A stretch of 64,000 bases of DNA from Planctomycetota bacterium (GTDB lineage Bacteria; Planctomycetota; UBA1135): positions 1 through 64,000 of the forward strand of contig JAQBXR010000015.1 in the NCBI GenBank assembly GCA_027623295.1, read 5' to 3'. The notes under the pieces are model-generated. The model searched no databases. It was given only the letters and a program-made list of their open reading frames with translations, and was not told where the DNA came from. Position numbers and translations under genes: made by a program. Positions within the stretch are counted from its first letter, which is position 1, and every line of letters starts with the position of its first letter. Below are positions 27,857 through 36,654 of the stretch, in pieces.

Positions 27857-29377
27857 ATGGTACTTCTCGAAAACGATTCTGCTGATCAAGAGCTGAAGTC
27901 TCACGTCGCCCCTAAGGACTGGGTCAACCCGCAAGCCCAATCGGTGTATGACTTGGTGGTCATCGGCGGAGGCACGGCTGGGCTGATCACATCTGCAATT
28001 GCTGCCGGGCTTGGTGCCAAGGTCGCCCTGTTGGAACGCGAGTTGTTGGGCGGCGATTGCCTGAACTACGGCTGCGTTCCCTCGAAGGGCTTGCTCTCGG
28101 TTTCAAAACGCCTCGGCATGATGCGTCGCGCCGCGGACTATGGCATCGAAACTGGTGCGGAAACGACGGCATCGTTTAGCGCCATCATGCAGCGCATGCG
28201 TAACTTGCGCGCTGGCATTGGCCATCACGATGGCGCCCCTAGGTTCCGAGATTTAGGCGTCGATGTCTTCCTCGGCGAAGGCCAATTCACCGCTGACAAT
28301 ATGGTGGAAGTGAAGTTGAACGATGGCAACCTGCGTTCCTTACGCTTTAAGCGTGCGGTCATCGCAACCGGTGCAAAACCATTGGTCTTTCCAACGCCCG
28401 GTTTGGAAGAAGCCGGTTATCTCACCAACCTCTCTTTGTTTGCGCTGACCGAGCTGCCGAAAAGTATGGTGGTGGTGGGCGCGGGGCCGATTGGTGTGGA
28501 AATGGCACAAGCCTTTGCGCGTTTTGGTTGCGAGATCACGATTGTCGCCATGGATCCGCACATCCTTCCTCGCGAAGATCCACAAGCTGCTGCCATCGTG
28601 CAAGCCGCTTTGGAGAAAGACGGCGTGAAGTTTGAGTTAGGTGCCAAAATGAGTCGCGTGGAACAGCGCGACGGGCACAAGGTTTTGATTTTCGAGCGCG
28701 ATGGAGGGGAAGGAGAAGTGTATGCCGAAGAACTTCTCGTTGCCATCGGGCGTAGCCCCAATGTGAATGGGATGGGCTTGGAAAAGGCTGGGGTTCAGTT
28801 CAGTAATCGTGGCGTGGTAGTCGACGATTGTTTGCGCACCACGAACTCACGAATTTTTGCGGCCGGCGATGTTGCGGGTAGCTTTCAGTTCACCCATGCG
28901 GCCGACGCTATGGCACGCATTGTGATTCGCAATGCCTTCTTCTTTGGGCGTGGCAAGGTGAGCGATCTCACCATGCCTTGGAGTACTTACACTGATCCGG
29001 AAGTTGCTCATGTCGGTTTATATGAAACCCAAGCAGAAGAAGCCGGGTGTGAGCTTTCGAGTTTGCGCATGGAGTTCTCAGAGATTGATCGCAATATCTT
29101 AGAAGGTGAGAAGGAAGGCTTTGCCAAAGTCATCTTTGAAACTAAGAGCGGGAAATTGCGTGGCGCCACTGCGGTGGGAGCTCATGCTGGAGAGTTACTC
29201 GGCGAAATGCTAATCGCCGTAACCAAGGGCATGAAAGTTTCAGAGCTCTCCGGGATCATTCATCCATACCCAACCTCGGTTTCGATTTGGGGCCGCCTCG
29301 GCGATAAAGCGAGTGGTGCACGTTTAACTCCAGGTGTTGCCAAGTTGCTGAAACGCATCATCGGCTGGCGACGTTAA
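27857..29377 (+). CDS. FAD-dependent disulfide oxidoreductase, mercuric-reductase-like
   Basis: A 506-residue flavoprotein of the pyridine nucleotide-disulfide oxidoreductase class I family. It has an N-terminal FAD site VVIGGGTAGL, the redox-active pair in GGDCLNYGCVPSK, an NAD(P) site VVGAGPIGVEMAQAF, a second FAD motif IFAAGDVAGS, and a dimerisation domain ending IHPYPTSVS. It lacks the N-terminal heavy-metal domain of MerA and the C-terminal Cys pair that binds Hg, so mercury reduction is unlikely; reduction of a thiol or arsenic-thiol intermediate is plausible. It abuts the TVP38 gene. Confidence 0.88.
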   Translation: MVLLENDSADQELKSHVAPKDWVNPQAQSVYDLVVIGGGTAGLITSAIAAGLGAKVALLERELLGGDCLNYGCVPSKGLLSVSKRLGMMRRAADYGIETGAETTASFSAIMQRMRNLRAGIGHHDGAPRFRDLGVDVFLGEGQFTADNMVEVKLNDGNLRSLRFKRAVIATGAKPLVFPTPGLEEAGYLTNLSLFALTELPKSMVVVGAGPIGVEMAQAFARFGCEITIVAMDPHILPREDPQAAAIVQAALEKDGVKFELGAKMSRVEQRDGHKVLIFERDGGEGEVYAEELLVAIGRSPNVNGMGLEKAGVQFSNRGVVVDDCLRTTNSRIFAAGDVAGSFQFTHAADAMARIVIRNAFFFGRGKVSDLTMPWSTYTDPEVAHVGLYETQAEEAGCELSSLRMEFSEIDRNILEGEKEGFAKVIFETKSGKLRGATAVGAHAGELLGEMLIAVTKGMKVSELSGIIHPYPTSVSIWGRLGDKASGARLTPGVAKLLKRIIGWRR

Positions 29378-29384
29378 TGCACTC

Positions 29385-30113
29385 ATGACCTACCCCCAAA
29401 CTCCTCTGAGCTTGTCGGTCATCATTCCGACTCTTAACGAGGAGTTTGCTTTGCCGGGATGTTTGCAGGCGATTAAAGCTCAGCAAACGTGTGGTTTGAA
29501 GGTCAAGGTTTTATTGGTAGATGGCGGCAGTACCGATGACACGATTTCAATCGGTATAGAGGGTGGCGCGGATGCGGTGTTGGAATCGGAGCCTGGCCGT
29601 GGTGTACAACTTCGTGCTGGGGCGGATGCGGCAACTGGGGACATCTTGTTGTTCTTACACGCAGATTCTTGGCTTCCACCAACTGCCTTTCTTGCGATTA
29701 AGAATGCCGTAGACCAAGGGCATCCTGCCGGCGCTTTTTATGTACACCATGTCTTGAGCGAAAATGCCGGACCCATGGTGAAGCGGTTGGTTGGAATCGC
29801 CGACGCCCGTTCGCGCAAAACCTCCATGCCTTATGGAGATCAAGCCGTATTCGTGACCGCCTCCCTTTATGCAGAGGTCGGTGGCATGCCCGAGCAACCC
29901 TTAATGGAGGACCTCGAGTTCGCAAAACGGCTGAATCAACGGAGCCGCTTTCACATCGTTTCCGAAATCGTCAGGACCTCTGCGCGACGCTTTGAATTAC
30001 AACCTATCCGTTCGGTTTTGTGCTGGTGGAGTTTTCCCACGTTGTATCGCTGGGGCGTTTCTCCGCAGCGATTGATGAAGATGTACGGACATCCACGGTC
30101 TACGCGCAAGTAG
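29385..30113 (+). CDS. TIGR04283 family arsenosugar glycosyltransferase
   Basis: A 242-residue GT-A family 2 glycosyltransferase. The nucleotide-sugar site reads VIIPTLNEE and LLVDGGSTDDT, with the metal-binding region LLFLHADSWLP and YGDQAVFV, then MEDLEFAKRL as the acceptor/catalytic segment. This is the TIGR04283 pattern. It starts seven bases after the flavoprotein gene and is followed nine bases later by the Ntn hydrolase gene. It probably transfers a sugar in late arsenosugar assembly, alongside the divergent TIGR04282 enzyme. Confidence 0.9.
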   Translation: MTYPQTPLSLSVIIPTLNEEFALPGCLQAIKAQQTCGLKVKVLLVDGGSTDDTISIGIEGGADAVLESEPGRGVQLRAGADAATGDILLFLHADSWLPPTAFLAIKNAVDQGHPAGAFYVHHVLSENAGPMVKRLVGIADARSRKTSMPYGDQAVFVTASLYAEVGGMPEQPLMEDLEFAKRLNQRSRFHIVSEIVRTSARRFELQPIRSVLCWWSFPTLYRWGVSPQRLMKMYGHPRSTRK

Positions 30114-30122
30114 GCTGGCTGT

Positions 30123-31193
30123 ATGTCTGACATCAACCGTCGCTTCTTTCTGCGCGTGACCGGAGCTGGCCTTGCAGCCGGCGCGGTACCCGGCGCTCTT
30201 AAAGCCAGCACAAATCCTGAGCTTTACTTGCCCAACAAAGGGGATTGCATTGCGATTAGTTCCGGCAATGGAGTGGAGGCCGTCGCGCGCGCGCGCAAGT
30301 TGGTCATGGAAGAAAACATGCGTCCGGTTTCGGCTGCGGTGCGTGGCGTCGCCATCGTTGAGGCGGACCCAAATGATTTATCGGTGGGTTATGGCGGACT
30401 CCCGAATGAACTTGGCGTGGTGCAGTTAGATAGTGCATGCATGGATGGACCCACCCATAATGCTGGCAGTGTGGCTTCTATGGAAGACATCATGCATCCG
30501 GCGCAAGTGGCGGAGTTGGTCATGGATCACACCGACCATGTGAACTTAGTCGGTCCAGGTGCGCGCCAATTCGCTTTAGATTATGGATTTAAAGCAGAAA
30601 ACCTGCTCACCGACCGCGCACGTGAGATTTGGCTGAAGTGGCGTTCGAAGCGAAGCGATGATGATCGTCTTTGGCCACTTGGCGATACCGTGCCAGCGGA
30701 CCCTGCTCTAGCCGATGAGCCACGGCCTTGGGGCACGATTCACTGTTCTGTGTTGGCTCCCGATGGCAACCTTGGGTGTTGCACCACCACCAGCGGTTTG
30801 GCTTTCAAAATCCCTGGTCGCATTGGTGATTCGCCCTTGATTGGGTGTGGGCTGTATTGCGATAACGGTGTCGGCAGTGCCGGCGCAACCGGACGGGGAG
30901 AAGCCGCGATTCTGAGTGGCGGCTCCTGGCTGATTGTCGAGCGTATGCGGGCAGGCGATACTCCAGAGGAGGCTTGTTTGTTTGCTTTGCGTCGAGTTGC
31001 GGAGCAGGCTGAGCGAAGTGCGAAGTGGCAACCAGCCTTGTGGAAGGATGGAAGTCCAAACTTTGGACTGACCTTTTACGCAGTGCGCAAAGATGGCCTG
31101 TATGGTTCCGCAAACATGCGTGGAAGTGCTTGGTTTGCAATCGCCGATGAGAAGGGCGCGCGGAAGGAAGCTTGCGCAGTCGCATTCAAATAA
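30123..31193 (+). CDS. Tat-exported N4-(beta-N-acetylglucosaminyl)-L-asparaginase family Ntn hydrolase
   Basis: A 356-residue glycosylasparaginase/isoaspartyl-peptidase family protein with a twin-arginine signal (NRRFFLRVTGAG). The precursor would self-cleave before Thr205 (WGTIHCS), the new N-terminal nucleophile. The GRIGDSPLIGCGLYCDN and ATGRGEAAI substrate-binding motifs follow, and NAGSVASMEDIMHPA is in the alpha part. The family splits GlcNAc-Asn or beta-aspartyl bonds outside the cytoplasm. Its position nine bases after TIGR04283 in the arsenosugar operon is unexpected; a role there is inference. Confidence 0.88.
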   Translation: MSDINRRFFLRVTGAGLAAGAVPGALKASTNPELYLPNKGDCIAISSGNGVEAVARARKLVMEENMRPVSAAVRGVAIVEADPNDLSVGYGGLPNELGVVQLDSACMDGPTHNAGSVASMEDIMHPAQVAELVMDHTDHVNLVGPGARQFALDYGFKAENLLTDRAREIWLKWRSKRSDDDRLWPLGDTVPADPALADEPRPWGTIHCSVLAPDGNLGCCTTTSGLAFKIPGRIGDSPLIGCGLYCDNGVGSAGATGRGEAAILSGGSWLIVERMRAGDTPEEACLFALRRVAEQAERSAKWQPALWKDGSPNFGLTFYAVRKDGLYGSANMRGSAWFAIADEKGARKEACAVAFK

Positions 31194-31211
31194 ACCGAAG
31201 TCGCGTGCATC

Positions 31212-33197
31212 GTGTTTAGAATCGGCGTCGATACTGGAGGAACTTTTACCGATGCCGTAGGGCAATTGGAGGATGGCTCTTGGCAAATTGTGAAATTGCC
31301 AACCACTGCGCAACGCCCCTCAAAGGCGATTTTAGCGGCGGTGGATCAGCTAGCACCAGCCTCGTCGGTTCCAGTAGAGATGGTGCATGGAACCACCCAT
31401 GCAACCAATGCCTTGTTGACCGGAAAATTAGGCAAGGTGGTTTTTGTGACCACCGAAGGTTTTCGCGATCTTCTCGCCATCGGCCGTCAAGATCGCGATG
31501 ACGTGTATGCCCTTGAGCCAAGTGCAAGTCGTCCGAGGCAGCCGCCGCAGCGCATTGTGGAAGTGAAAGAACGCATGGCCGCCGATGGTAGTGTGGTTCA
31601 AAAGTTGAGTGCAACAGAAATCCGACGAGTTGTGGAGGCGGTCAAGGCGAAAAAACCGGAAGCGATTGCGGTGGCTTGCTTGCACGCTTATGCCACACCG
31701 CTGCACGAGAAAAAATTGGGTCGTGCGCTGAGAAAATTAGGCGTACCGGTTATGTTGTCGCATGAAGTCGCTCCGGAAATCCGTGAGTATGAACGCGCAA
31801 CCACCACCTGGGCCGATGCCTCCCTCGCGCCAGTGGTGCGACGCGCTTTGTTGGATTTGCTGGATGGCTTGAAGGCGAAACACCACGCATCGACCTTGCG
31901 GATTATGCGTTCGGATGGTGGAACCGCCGCGGTCGAAGCTGCTGTGGAGCACCCGGTTACGCTTGCGCTTTCCGGACCAGCCGGCGGACTCAGTGCCGCA
32001 CTGGCTTTGGCCCAAGCACGCGGCGATGCGCAGATCATGACCTTGGACATGGGCGGCACCTCCACCGATGTCGCCTGGTTGGATTCTGCGCTACCTGAGA
32101 ACCGACCGATATCGGTAGGGCGTATTCCTTTGCTCGCGCGTGGCTTGCCGATTCATTCGGTGGGAACCGGAGGTGGGAGTTTGGCATCGGTGGATTATGG
32201 AGGCCTTCTTCAAGTCGGGCCTGAATCTGCCGGAGCCATACCTGGTCCCGCTTGTTATGGACGCGGCGGGAAGCGAGCGACGGTGACCGATGCTCATTTA
32301 CTTTGCGGGCGCCTGTTACCTAACGCCTTTCTTGGAGGAGACTTTCCATTGCAAACTTCGGCGGCGATGGAAGCCGTGGAGAAACTTGGGCGCTCTCTAA
32401 ACCAACCTGCAGCGCTCACGGCTCAACAGATTCTGCAAATCGCAAGCGCCGACATGGAGCGCGCACTGCGTCAGGTCTCTTTGGCCGAGGGTCGAGACCC
32501 GCGCGACGCCATGCTTTACTCCTTTGGCGGAGCTGGCGGCCTGCATGCTGCGTGGCTCTCGGAACGCTTGGGCATGCGTGGAGTGGTGGTGCCACCTTTG
32601 GCTGGAGCTTTTAGCGCATTTGGCTTACTCGGTGCGCCGCCACGTCGGCGCTTGACGCGTTCGGTGTTGCGAGATTTACCCAATGCTCGGGCGCGCAAAA
32701 ACCTGTTTACACCTTATATTAGTCAGTTAAAGCAGGAATTGAAAAATGAGGGATGCGCACCGCGAAGCCTTAAGGTGAAAAGCATTGTGGAGCTGCGTGG
32801 CCAAGGACAAGCCGGCGTACTTTCTTTGCAAGATGGCCCGAAACTGCGAGAACGTTTTCATGCTTTGCATCAGAAACGTTTTGGCTTCTCGCGCCCGGAT
32901 CGCCCAGTGGAGCTCCACGCCATTTCGGTTCAAGTAGATGGCACCACCATCGCCCCCTGGGAAAAGCAGAAGACCCGTAAGCAAAACGCTAAGTCGTGGG
33001 GGAGTGGCCGTTGTTGGTTCGGCACTTGCGGTCAAGACCAAGAAACACAGTACTTCGCGCGTGAGGCGATGCGTCCGGGCGCGGTCATTCATGGCCCCGC
33101 CATCATTACGGAATACTCTGCCACCACGGTGGTTCCTCCGCGATGGACCGCCGCACTCGATGCCTGGAATTGCCTAACCCTGCTGCCGCAATCATGA
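31212..33197 (+). CDS. hyuA: Hydantoinase/5-oxoprolinase subunit A
   Basis: ATP-dependent cyclic-amide hydrolase subunit with an actin-like fold. The 661 residues start at GTG 31212 with the nucleotide-binding RIGVDTGGTFTDAV. They contain HGTTHATNALL, HEVAPEIREYERATTTWADA, LSGPAGG, LDMGGTSTDVA and GTGGGS, all typical of HyuA/oxoprolinase A. The substrate (5-oxoproline, hydantoin or another lactam) cannot be decided from sequence. It is co-transcribed with HyuB, overlapping it by four bases, and 18 bases after the Ntn hydrolase. Confidence 0.93.
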   Translation: MFRIGVDTGGTFTDAVGQLEDGSWQIVKLPTTAQRPSKAILAAVDQLAPASSVPVEMVHGTTHATNALLTGKLGKVVFVTTEGFRDLLAIGRQDRDDVYALEPSASRPRQPPQRIVEVKERMAADGSVVQKLSATEIRRVVEAVKAKKPEAIAVACLHAYATPLHEKKLGRALRKLGVPVMLSHEVAPEIREYERATTTWADASLAPVVRRALLDLLDGLKAKHHASTLRIMRSDGGTAAVEAAVEHPVTLALSGPAGGLSAALALAQARGDAQIMTLDMGGTSTDVAWLDSALPENRPISVGRIPLLARGLPIHSVGTGGGSLASVDYGGLLQVGPESAGAIPGPACYGRGGKRATVTDAHLLCGRLLPNAFLGGDFPLQTSAAMEAVEKLGRSLNQPAALTAQQILQIASADMERALRQVSLAEGRDPRDAMLYSFGGAGGLHAAWLSERLGMRGVVVPPLAGAFSAFGLLGAPPRRRLTRSVLRDLPNARARKNLFTPYISQLKQELKNEGCAPRSLKVKSIVELRGQGQAGVLSLQDGPKLRERFHALHQKRFGFSRPDRPVELHAISVQVDGTTIAPWEKQKTRKQNAKSWGSGRCWFGTCGQDQETQYFAREAMRPGAVIHGPAIITEYSATTVVPPRWTAALDAWNCLTLLPQS

Positions 33198-34747
33198 AAA
33201 GACAATCCCATGCGGCGCTCCACGTTTTCCGTCACCTCTTCGCGAGTGTGACCGATGAAATGGGTTTTGCGCTACGTCAAAGCGCCGTCTCGCCCAATAT
33301 CAAAGAGCGTTTGGATTATTCCTGCGCTCTGCTCGATGCCTCTGGACGCCTTGCCGCACATGCAGCCTTCATTCCCGTGCATCTTGGCAGTGCACATCAC
33401 ACGGTGCCGGAAGTGCTCAAGGACATGGATCCTCAACCAGGCGATGTCATCGTGCTCAACGATCCGCACCGAGGTGGCACCCACCTCAACGATGTCACTG
33501 TGGTTGCACCACTCTTTCACGGTAAAATCCGCCTAGGTTTCCTTTTGAATCGTGCGCATCATGCGGACATCGGAGGGGCGGAACCCGGGTCCATGAGTGG
33601 TGCTCGTGACTTGTTCGGAGAGGGCTTACGAATTCCGCCAGTGCATTTGCGTCGAGCGGGCAAAGATGTGCCGGAGGTCTGGCAGATTTTCCAGGCCAAT
33701 GTGCGCGACCCGTATTCTGCGCAGGCAGACCTACTCGCTCAATGTGCAGCGCTGCATCGAGGTTCCCTCCGTTTTACCGATCTGGTGCAGCGCTATGGCG
33801 CAAAGGAAATCACCAGCGCTATGGCAGATCTGTTTGATTATGGATCACGTTTTGCCCGGAAACTCTTAAGTGACTGGCCGAAGCAGAGCGTTGAAGTTTC
33901 CGACACGCTTGATGGACCGGGTACTCCGCTCATTAAACTGAAGCTGCAGATTCAAAAAGGGAAACTGCACTTGGACTTCACAGGTTCCTCTGCGCAGATT
34001 CCGGGATCTTGGAATACGCATCGGGCGGTCACGACCTCGGCAGTGTTTTATGTCCTGCAAGCGCTCGGTAAAGGCGCATTGCCAGAAACTTCGGGAACTC
34101 TCAATGCGGTGAGCATTCAACTCCCTTCTGCCAGCTTGGTAGACAGCCAAGCGCCTTCCGGAGTTGCCTTGGGGAATGTTGAAACTTCACAGCGCTTGGT
34201 CGACTTACTCCTGCAAGCCCTCGGGAAACTTTTCCCCGGACAATATCCAGCGGCCAGCCAAGGCACGATGAACAACCTCCTTTTTGGCGGCACCCGAGCC
34301 GATGGCACACCCTTTGTCCATTATGAAACTCTGGCAGGAGGTGCTGGCGCAGGACCACACAGTCATGGAGTTTCTGCCGTGCAATCGCATATGACCAATA
34401 CGCGTAATACTCCGGTCGAAGTTTTAGAATCAGAATTGCCGTTGCGCGTGGAGCAGTTAAGTTTGCGTAAGAACAGTGGGGGCCGTGGTAAGCATCGCGG
34501 CGGAGATGGCATGATTAAGGCATTCACATTCCTGCAACCGGTGCGTTTAACCGTGGCAGCGAGTCGTCGCCATAGCAAGCCTCCAGGCAGCAATGGAGGC
34601 CAAGATGGCAAGCTGGCCTTCGACTCCATCGCGCAACCCGAAAGTCCGTTTCGCAGGCTCCCACCCGGGGAATCGGTCCTTTTAGAGCCAGGCGGTCGGG
34701 TGCGTATTCAAACGCCCGGTGGCGGTGGTTGGGGCAAGCCGAAGTAA
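33194..34747 (+). CDS. hyuB: Hydantoinase/5-oxoprolinase subunit B
   Basis: Partner subunit of HyuA. The 517 residues from the ATGA overlap at 33194 include [81 protein letters not shown] and the C-terminal GGGWGKPK. This is a standard HyuB of normal length, presumably forming an ATP-dependent ring-opening hydrolase with HyuA. It is the last gene of the operon that begins at 24219; a strong terminator follows 40 bases later. Confidence 0.93.
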   Translation: MKRQSHAALHVFRHLFASVTDEMGFALRQSAVSPNIKERLDYSCALLDASGRLAAHAAFIPVHLGSAHHTVPEVLKDMDPQPGDVIVLNDPHRGGTHLNDVTVVAPLFHGKIRLGFLLNRAHHADIGGAEPGSMSGARDLFGEGLRIPPVHLRRAGKDVPEVWQIFQANVRDPYSAQADLLAQCAALHRGSLRFTDLVQRYGAKEITSAMADLFDYGSRFARKLLSDWPKQSVEVSDTLDGPGTPLIKLKLQIQKGKLHLDFTGSSAQIPGSWNTHRAVTTSAVFYVLQALGKGALPETSGTLNAVSIQLPSASLVDSQAPSGVALGNVETSQRLVDLLLQALGKLFPGQYPAASQGTMNNLLFGGTRADGTPFVHYETLAGGAGAGPHSHGVSAVQSHMTNTRNTPVEVLESELPLRVEQLSLRKNSGGRGKHRGGDGMIKAFTFLQPVRLTVAASRRHSKPPGSNGGQDGKLAFDSIAQPESPFRRLPPGESVLLEPGGRVRIQTPGGGGWGKPK

Positions 34748-34787
34748 ACATCGACTGAGCGAGGTTTGCGCCCACAAGTAAATGAAA

Positions 34788-34822
34788 AAAAGGTGCAGCC
34801 ACATGAAGTAGCTGCACCTTTT
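34788..34822. terminator. Bidirectional terminator between hyuB and the NYN gene
   Basis: Arms 34788-34799 and 34811-34822 form a perfect 12-bp stem around an 11-base loop. On the minus strand it is followed by a run of seven T, a strong end for the NYN gene. On the plus strand the stem ends in four T and would end the arsenosugar/hyuAB transcript. Confidence 0.88.
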
Positions 34823-34840
34823 GATCTCCAGGGGAGAGTA

Positions 34841-35596
34841 CTAGTCGTTTTGGTAGAGATGATCTTCGGTCAAGCGGTGGTACTGGTCCACGGCCTTGAT
34901 CAGAACATCGCTCATGCTTTCGCGGAATGCACAGCACTCGAACTTGGTGCCCTTTGCGCGAATCAGCGGGGCGACATCGGCGAAAACGCCATTGCCGGAA
35001 ACCACGATGATGCTGTCGACCTTATCGGCGATACGCAACATGTCCATGGACATTCCAATCTCCCACTCAGCTTTGCGCGATCCATCCATGCGCTCGATGA
35101 CTTCGCGACGCTGGACTTCAAATCCGCAGTAACGCAAGTGATCGGTGAAACTGACTTGGTCGATGCCTTCGCGATCAATGACGTAAGCCATGGAGCGCAC
35201 TAGGCGACGGTTATTCACACATGCGCGGAGCATGTGAGAGTAAGAAAGATTGCGTCCATAGGTTTTCTTGGCCGAGTGGTACATGTTCTGCACGTCGACA
35301 AAGACTGCTACGCGCTGACGCTTCAAGAAGCCGCCAGGAGAGGCATAGCCACCGTTACTTGGAATCCTGCCGGTGGTTGGATCTAGGTTTAGCTGGCGCC
35401 GCAAGCGCCACACTTCATCCTTAATATCCAGGTACCGATCTTCAAGATCTTCCCTATCGTAGTTGGTGATATCTTCCGTGGTATCTAAAACCAAGGAGGA
35501 TTCGAGGTGGGAAGCGGATGGCGAAGGGTTACCCTCTTCACCAGGATTGCCAGAGGTGACATTGTTGTCATCTCTGATGGTTGGAGTTTCAGTCAT
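34841..35596 (-). CDS. NYN domain (LabA-like) protein with altered acidic motif
   Basis: A 251-residue protein with a PIN-like NYN domain (about residues 94-240), preceded by an acidic, probably coiled-coil N-terminus. The first site is intact (VFVDVQNMY, Asp101 and Asn104), and Glu179 and Asp185 occupy the middle acidic positions. The usual SGDxDF loop reads SGNGVF (Asn202, Val204), so two metal-binding Asp residues are missing and RNase activity may be lost or changed. It is monocistronic, with its own terminator. A CCTCC rather than GGAGG precedes the ATG, so no normal ribosome binding site is visible. The 190 bases upstream hold nothing else I recognise. Confidence 0.75.
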   Translation of the reverse strand: MTETPTIRDDNNVTSGNPGEEGNPSPSASHLESSLVLDTTEDITNYDREDLEDRYLDIKDEVWRLRRQLNLDPTTGRIPSNGGYASPGGFLKRQRVAVFVDVQNMYHSAKKTYGRNLSYSHMLRACVNNRRLVRSMAYVIDREGIDQVSFTDHLRYCGFEVQRREVIERMDGSRKAEWEIGMSMDMLRIADKVDSIIVVSGNGVFADVAPLIRAKGTKFECCAFRESMSDVLIKAVDQYHRLTEDHLYQND

Positions 35597-35787
35597 TTTC
35601 TAGGAGGTGTTGCTGGGGGTAGCAAAGGCCTTGATAAAGCATCCGCAATAATCGCGGTTAACACCCCAAGGCTGAGAAGGGTGATTCTTGGTTCATTCTA
35701 ACTAAAATTTGAGATTGAAAACAGGGAATCCGCTTGTAAGGTTTGATTTCGACCGCGGAGCCGTAGGCAGCCTAAATCAGGCTTTCC

Positions 35788-36624
35788 CTAGATTGCGTGA
35801 ATCCTACGGGGAGATGCTGGAGGAGCATCGGGTTCGGCGCGTGCGCCAAGGACTCGGTCTAGCCGATAGCTCTTATAGAAGCCTGCTTCATGGCATAGGG
35901 CCTCCATCCAACCTTGACGACTCGATTTATAAAGCAGGCGGGGGGAAACCAAAGTGCGGAAAACACTACCGCTTTGTAAACGATAAGTGATTTGCACCGG
36001 AACACCATCCGCGATGGCATTTTGAAGAATGCCCGTCTGAGGGCTTCCTAAGGGCGGCTCAACGGAATGTGCATTTAGGGTTTTTCCCGTGCTCATGGAG
36101 GAAGTGCGAAATTCATTGCCGAACATCATTTCCATTTTGAACATAAGGTTCAGGGTGTGCTCTGCATCGGCGAGTGCGCGGTGATGCGCAGCAGCAGGCA
36201 GGCCAAGCTCTTTCACTAAGGCCTGGAGTGCGTGGGAAGGACGTTTCAGAAGTTTTCGTGAGGCCTTCAGCGTGCAGAGTGTGTCGTTGTCGGGCAGGTC
36301 CAGGCCATAGCGCGCTGCCTCGGCGGCAAGCACGGTTGCATCGAAGCGCACGTTGTGGCCCACCAGAGGGGCTTGCTTAACCCATTTAAGGAATGCAGGC
36401 AAAACCACTTCTGCAGTTTCAGCGTCTTTGACATCGCGATCCCGAATACCGTGAATCCGAATTACGGCAGGAGGAATAGGGCACTCGGGATAAACCAAGG
36501 CCTCAAATCGGTCGACCACATGTTGGCCACGCACCTTCAGAGCGCCAATCTCGAGCAGACGAGCGCCTGGAGGCATACCAGTGGTTTCGGTGTCGAATAC
36601 CACGAACTCGCGGGGTAAAGCCAT
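35788..36624 (-). CDS. DEDDh exonuclease with C-terminal WYL-like domain
   Basis: Residues 1-165 form a DnaQ-type 3'-5' exonuclease with all DEDDh residues: Asp11 and Glu13 (FDTETTG), Asp95 (GHNVRFDATVL), His148 and Asp153 (HHRALADAEHT). Residues about 198-260 resemble a WYL ligand-binding domain, with VQITYRLQSG, then GWMEALCHEAGFYKSYRLDRV. This fusion is uncommon and suggests an exonuclease gated by a small ligand or nucleic acid end. It lies 30 bases after the queuosine transporter gene, at the end of a five-gene minus-strand run. Confidence 0.8.
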   Translation of the reverse strand: MALPREFVVFDTETTGMPPGARLLEIGALKVRGQHVVDRFEALVYPECPIPPAVIRIHGIRDRDVKDAETAEVVLPAFLKWVKQAPLVGHNVRFDATVLAAEAARYGLDLPDNDTLCTLKASRKLLKRPSHALQALVKELGLPAAAHHRALADAEHTLNLMFKMEMMFGNEFRTSSMSTGKTLNAHSVEPPLGSPQTGILQNAIADGVPVQITYRLQSGSVFRTLVSPRLLYKSSRQGWMEALCHEAGFYKSYRLDRVLGARAEPDAPPASPRRIHAI

Positions 36625-36654
36625 ACACGAGTGTTCCTGCTGCTGGGCTCAGCG

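Noticed and set aside
27857-29377. True mercuric reductase (MerA)
   Set aside because: There is no N-terminal metal-binding domain and no C-terminal Cys pair. The context is an arsenosugar cluster, not a mer operon.
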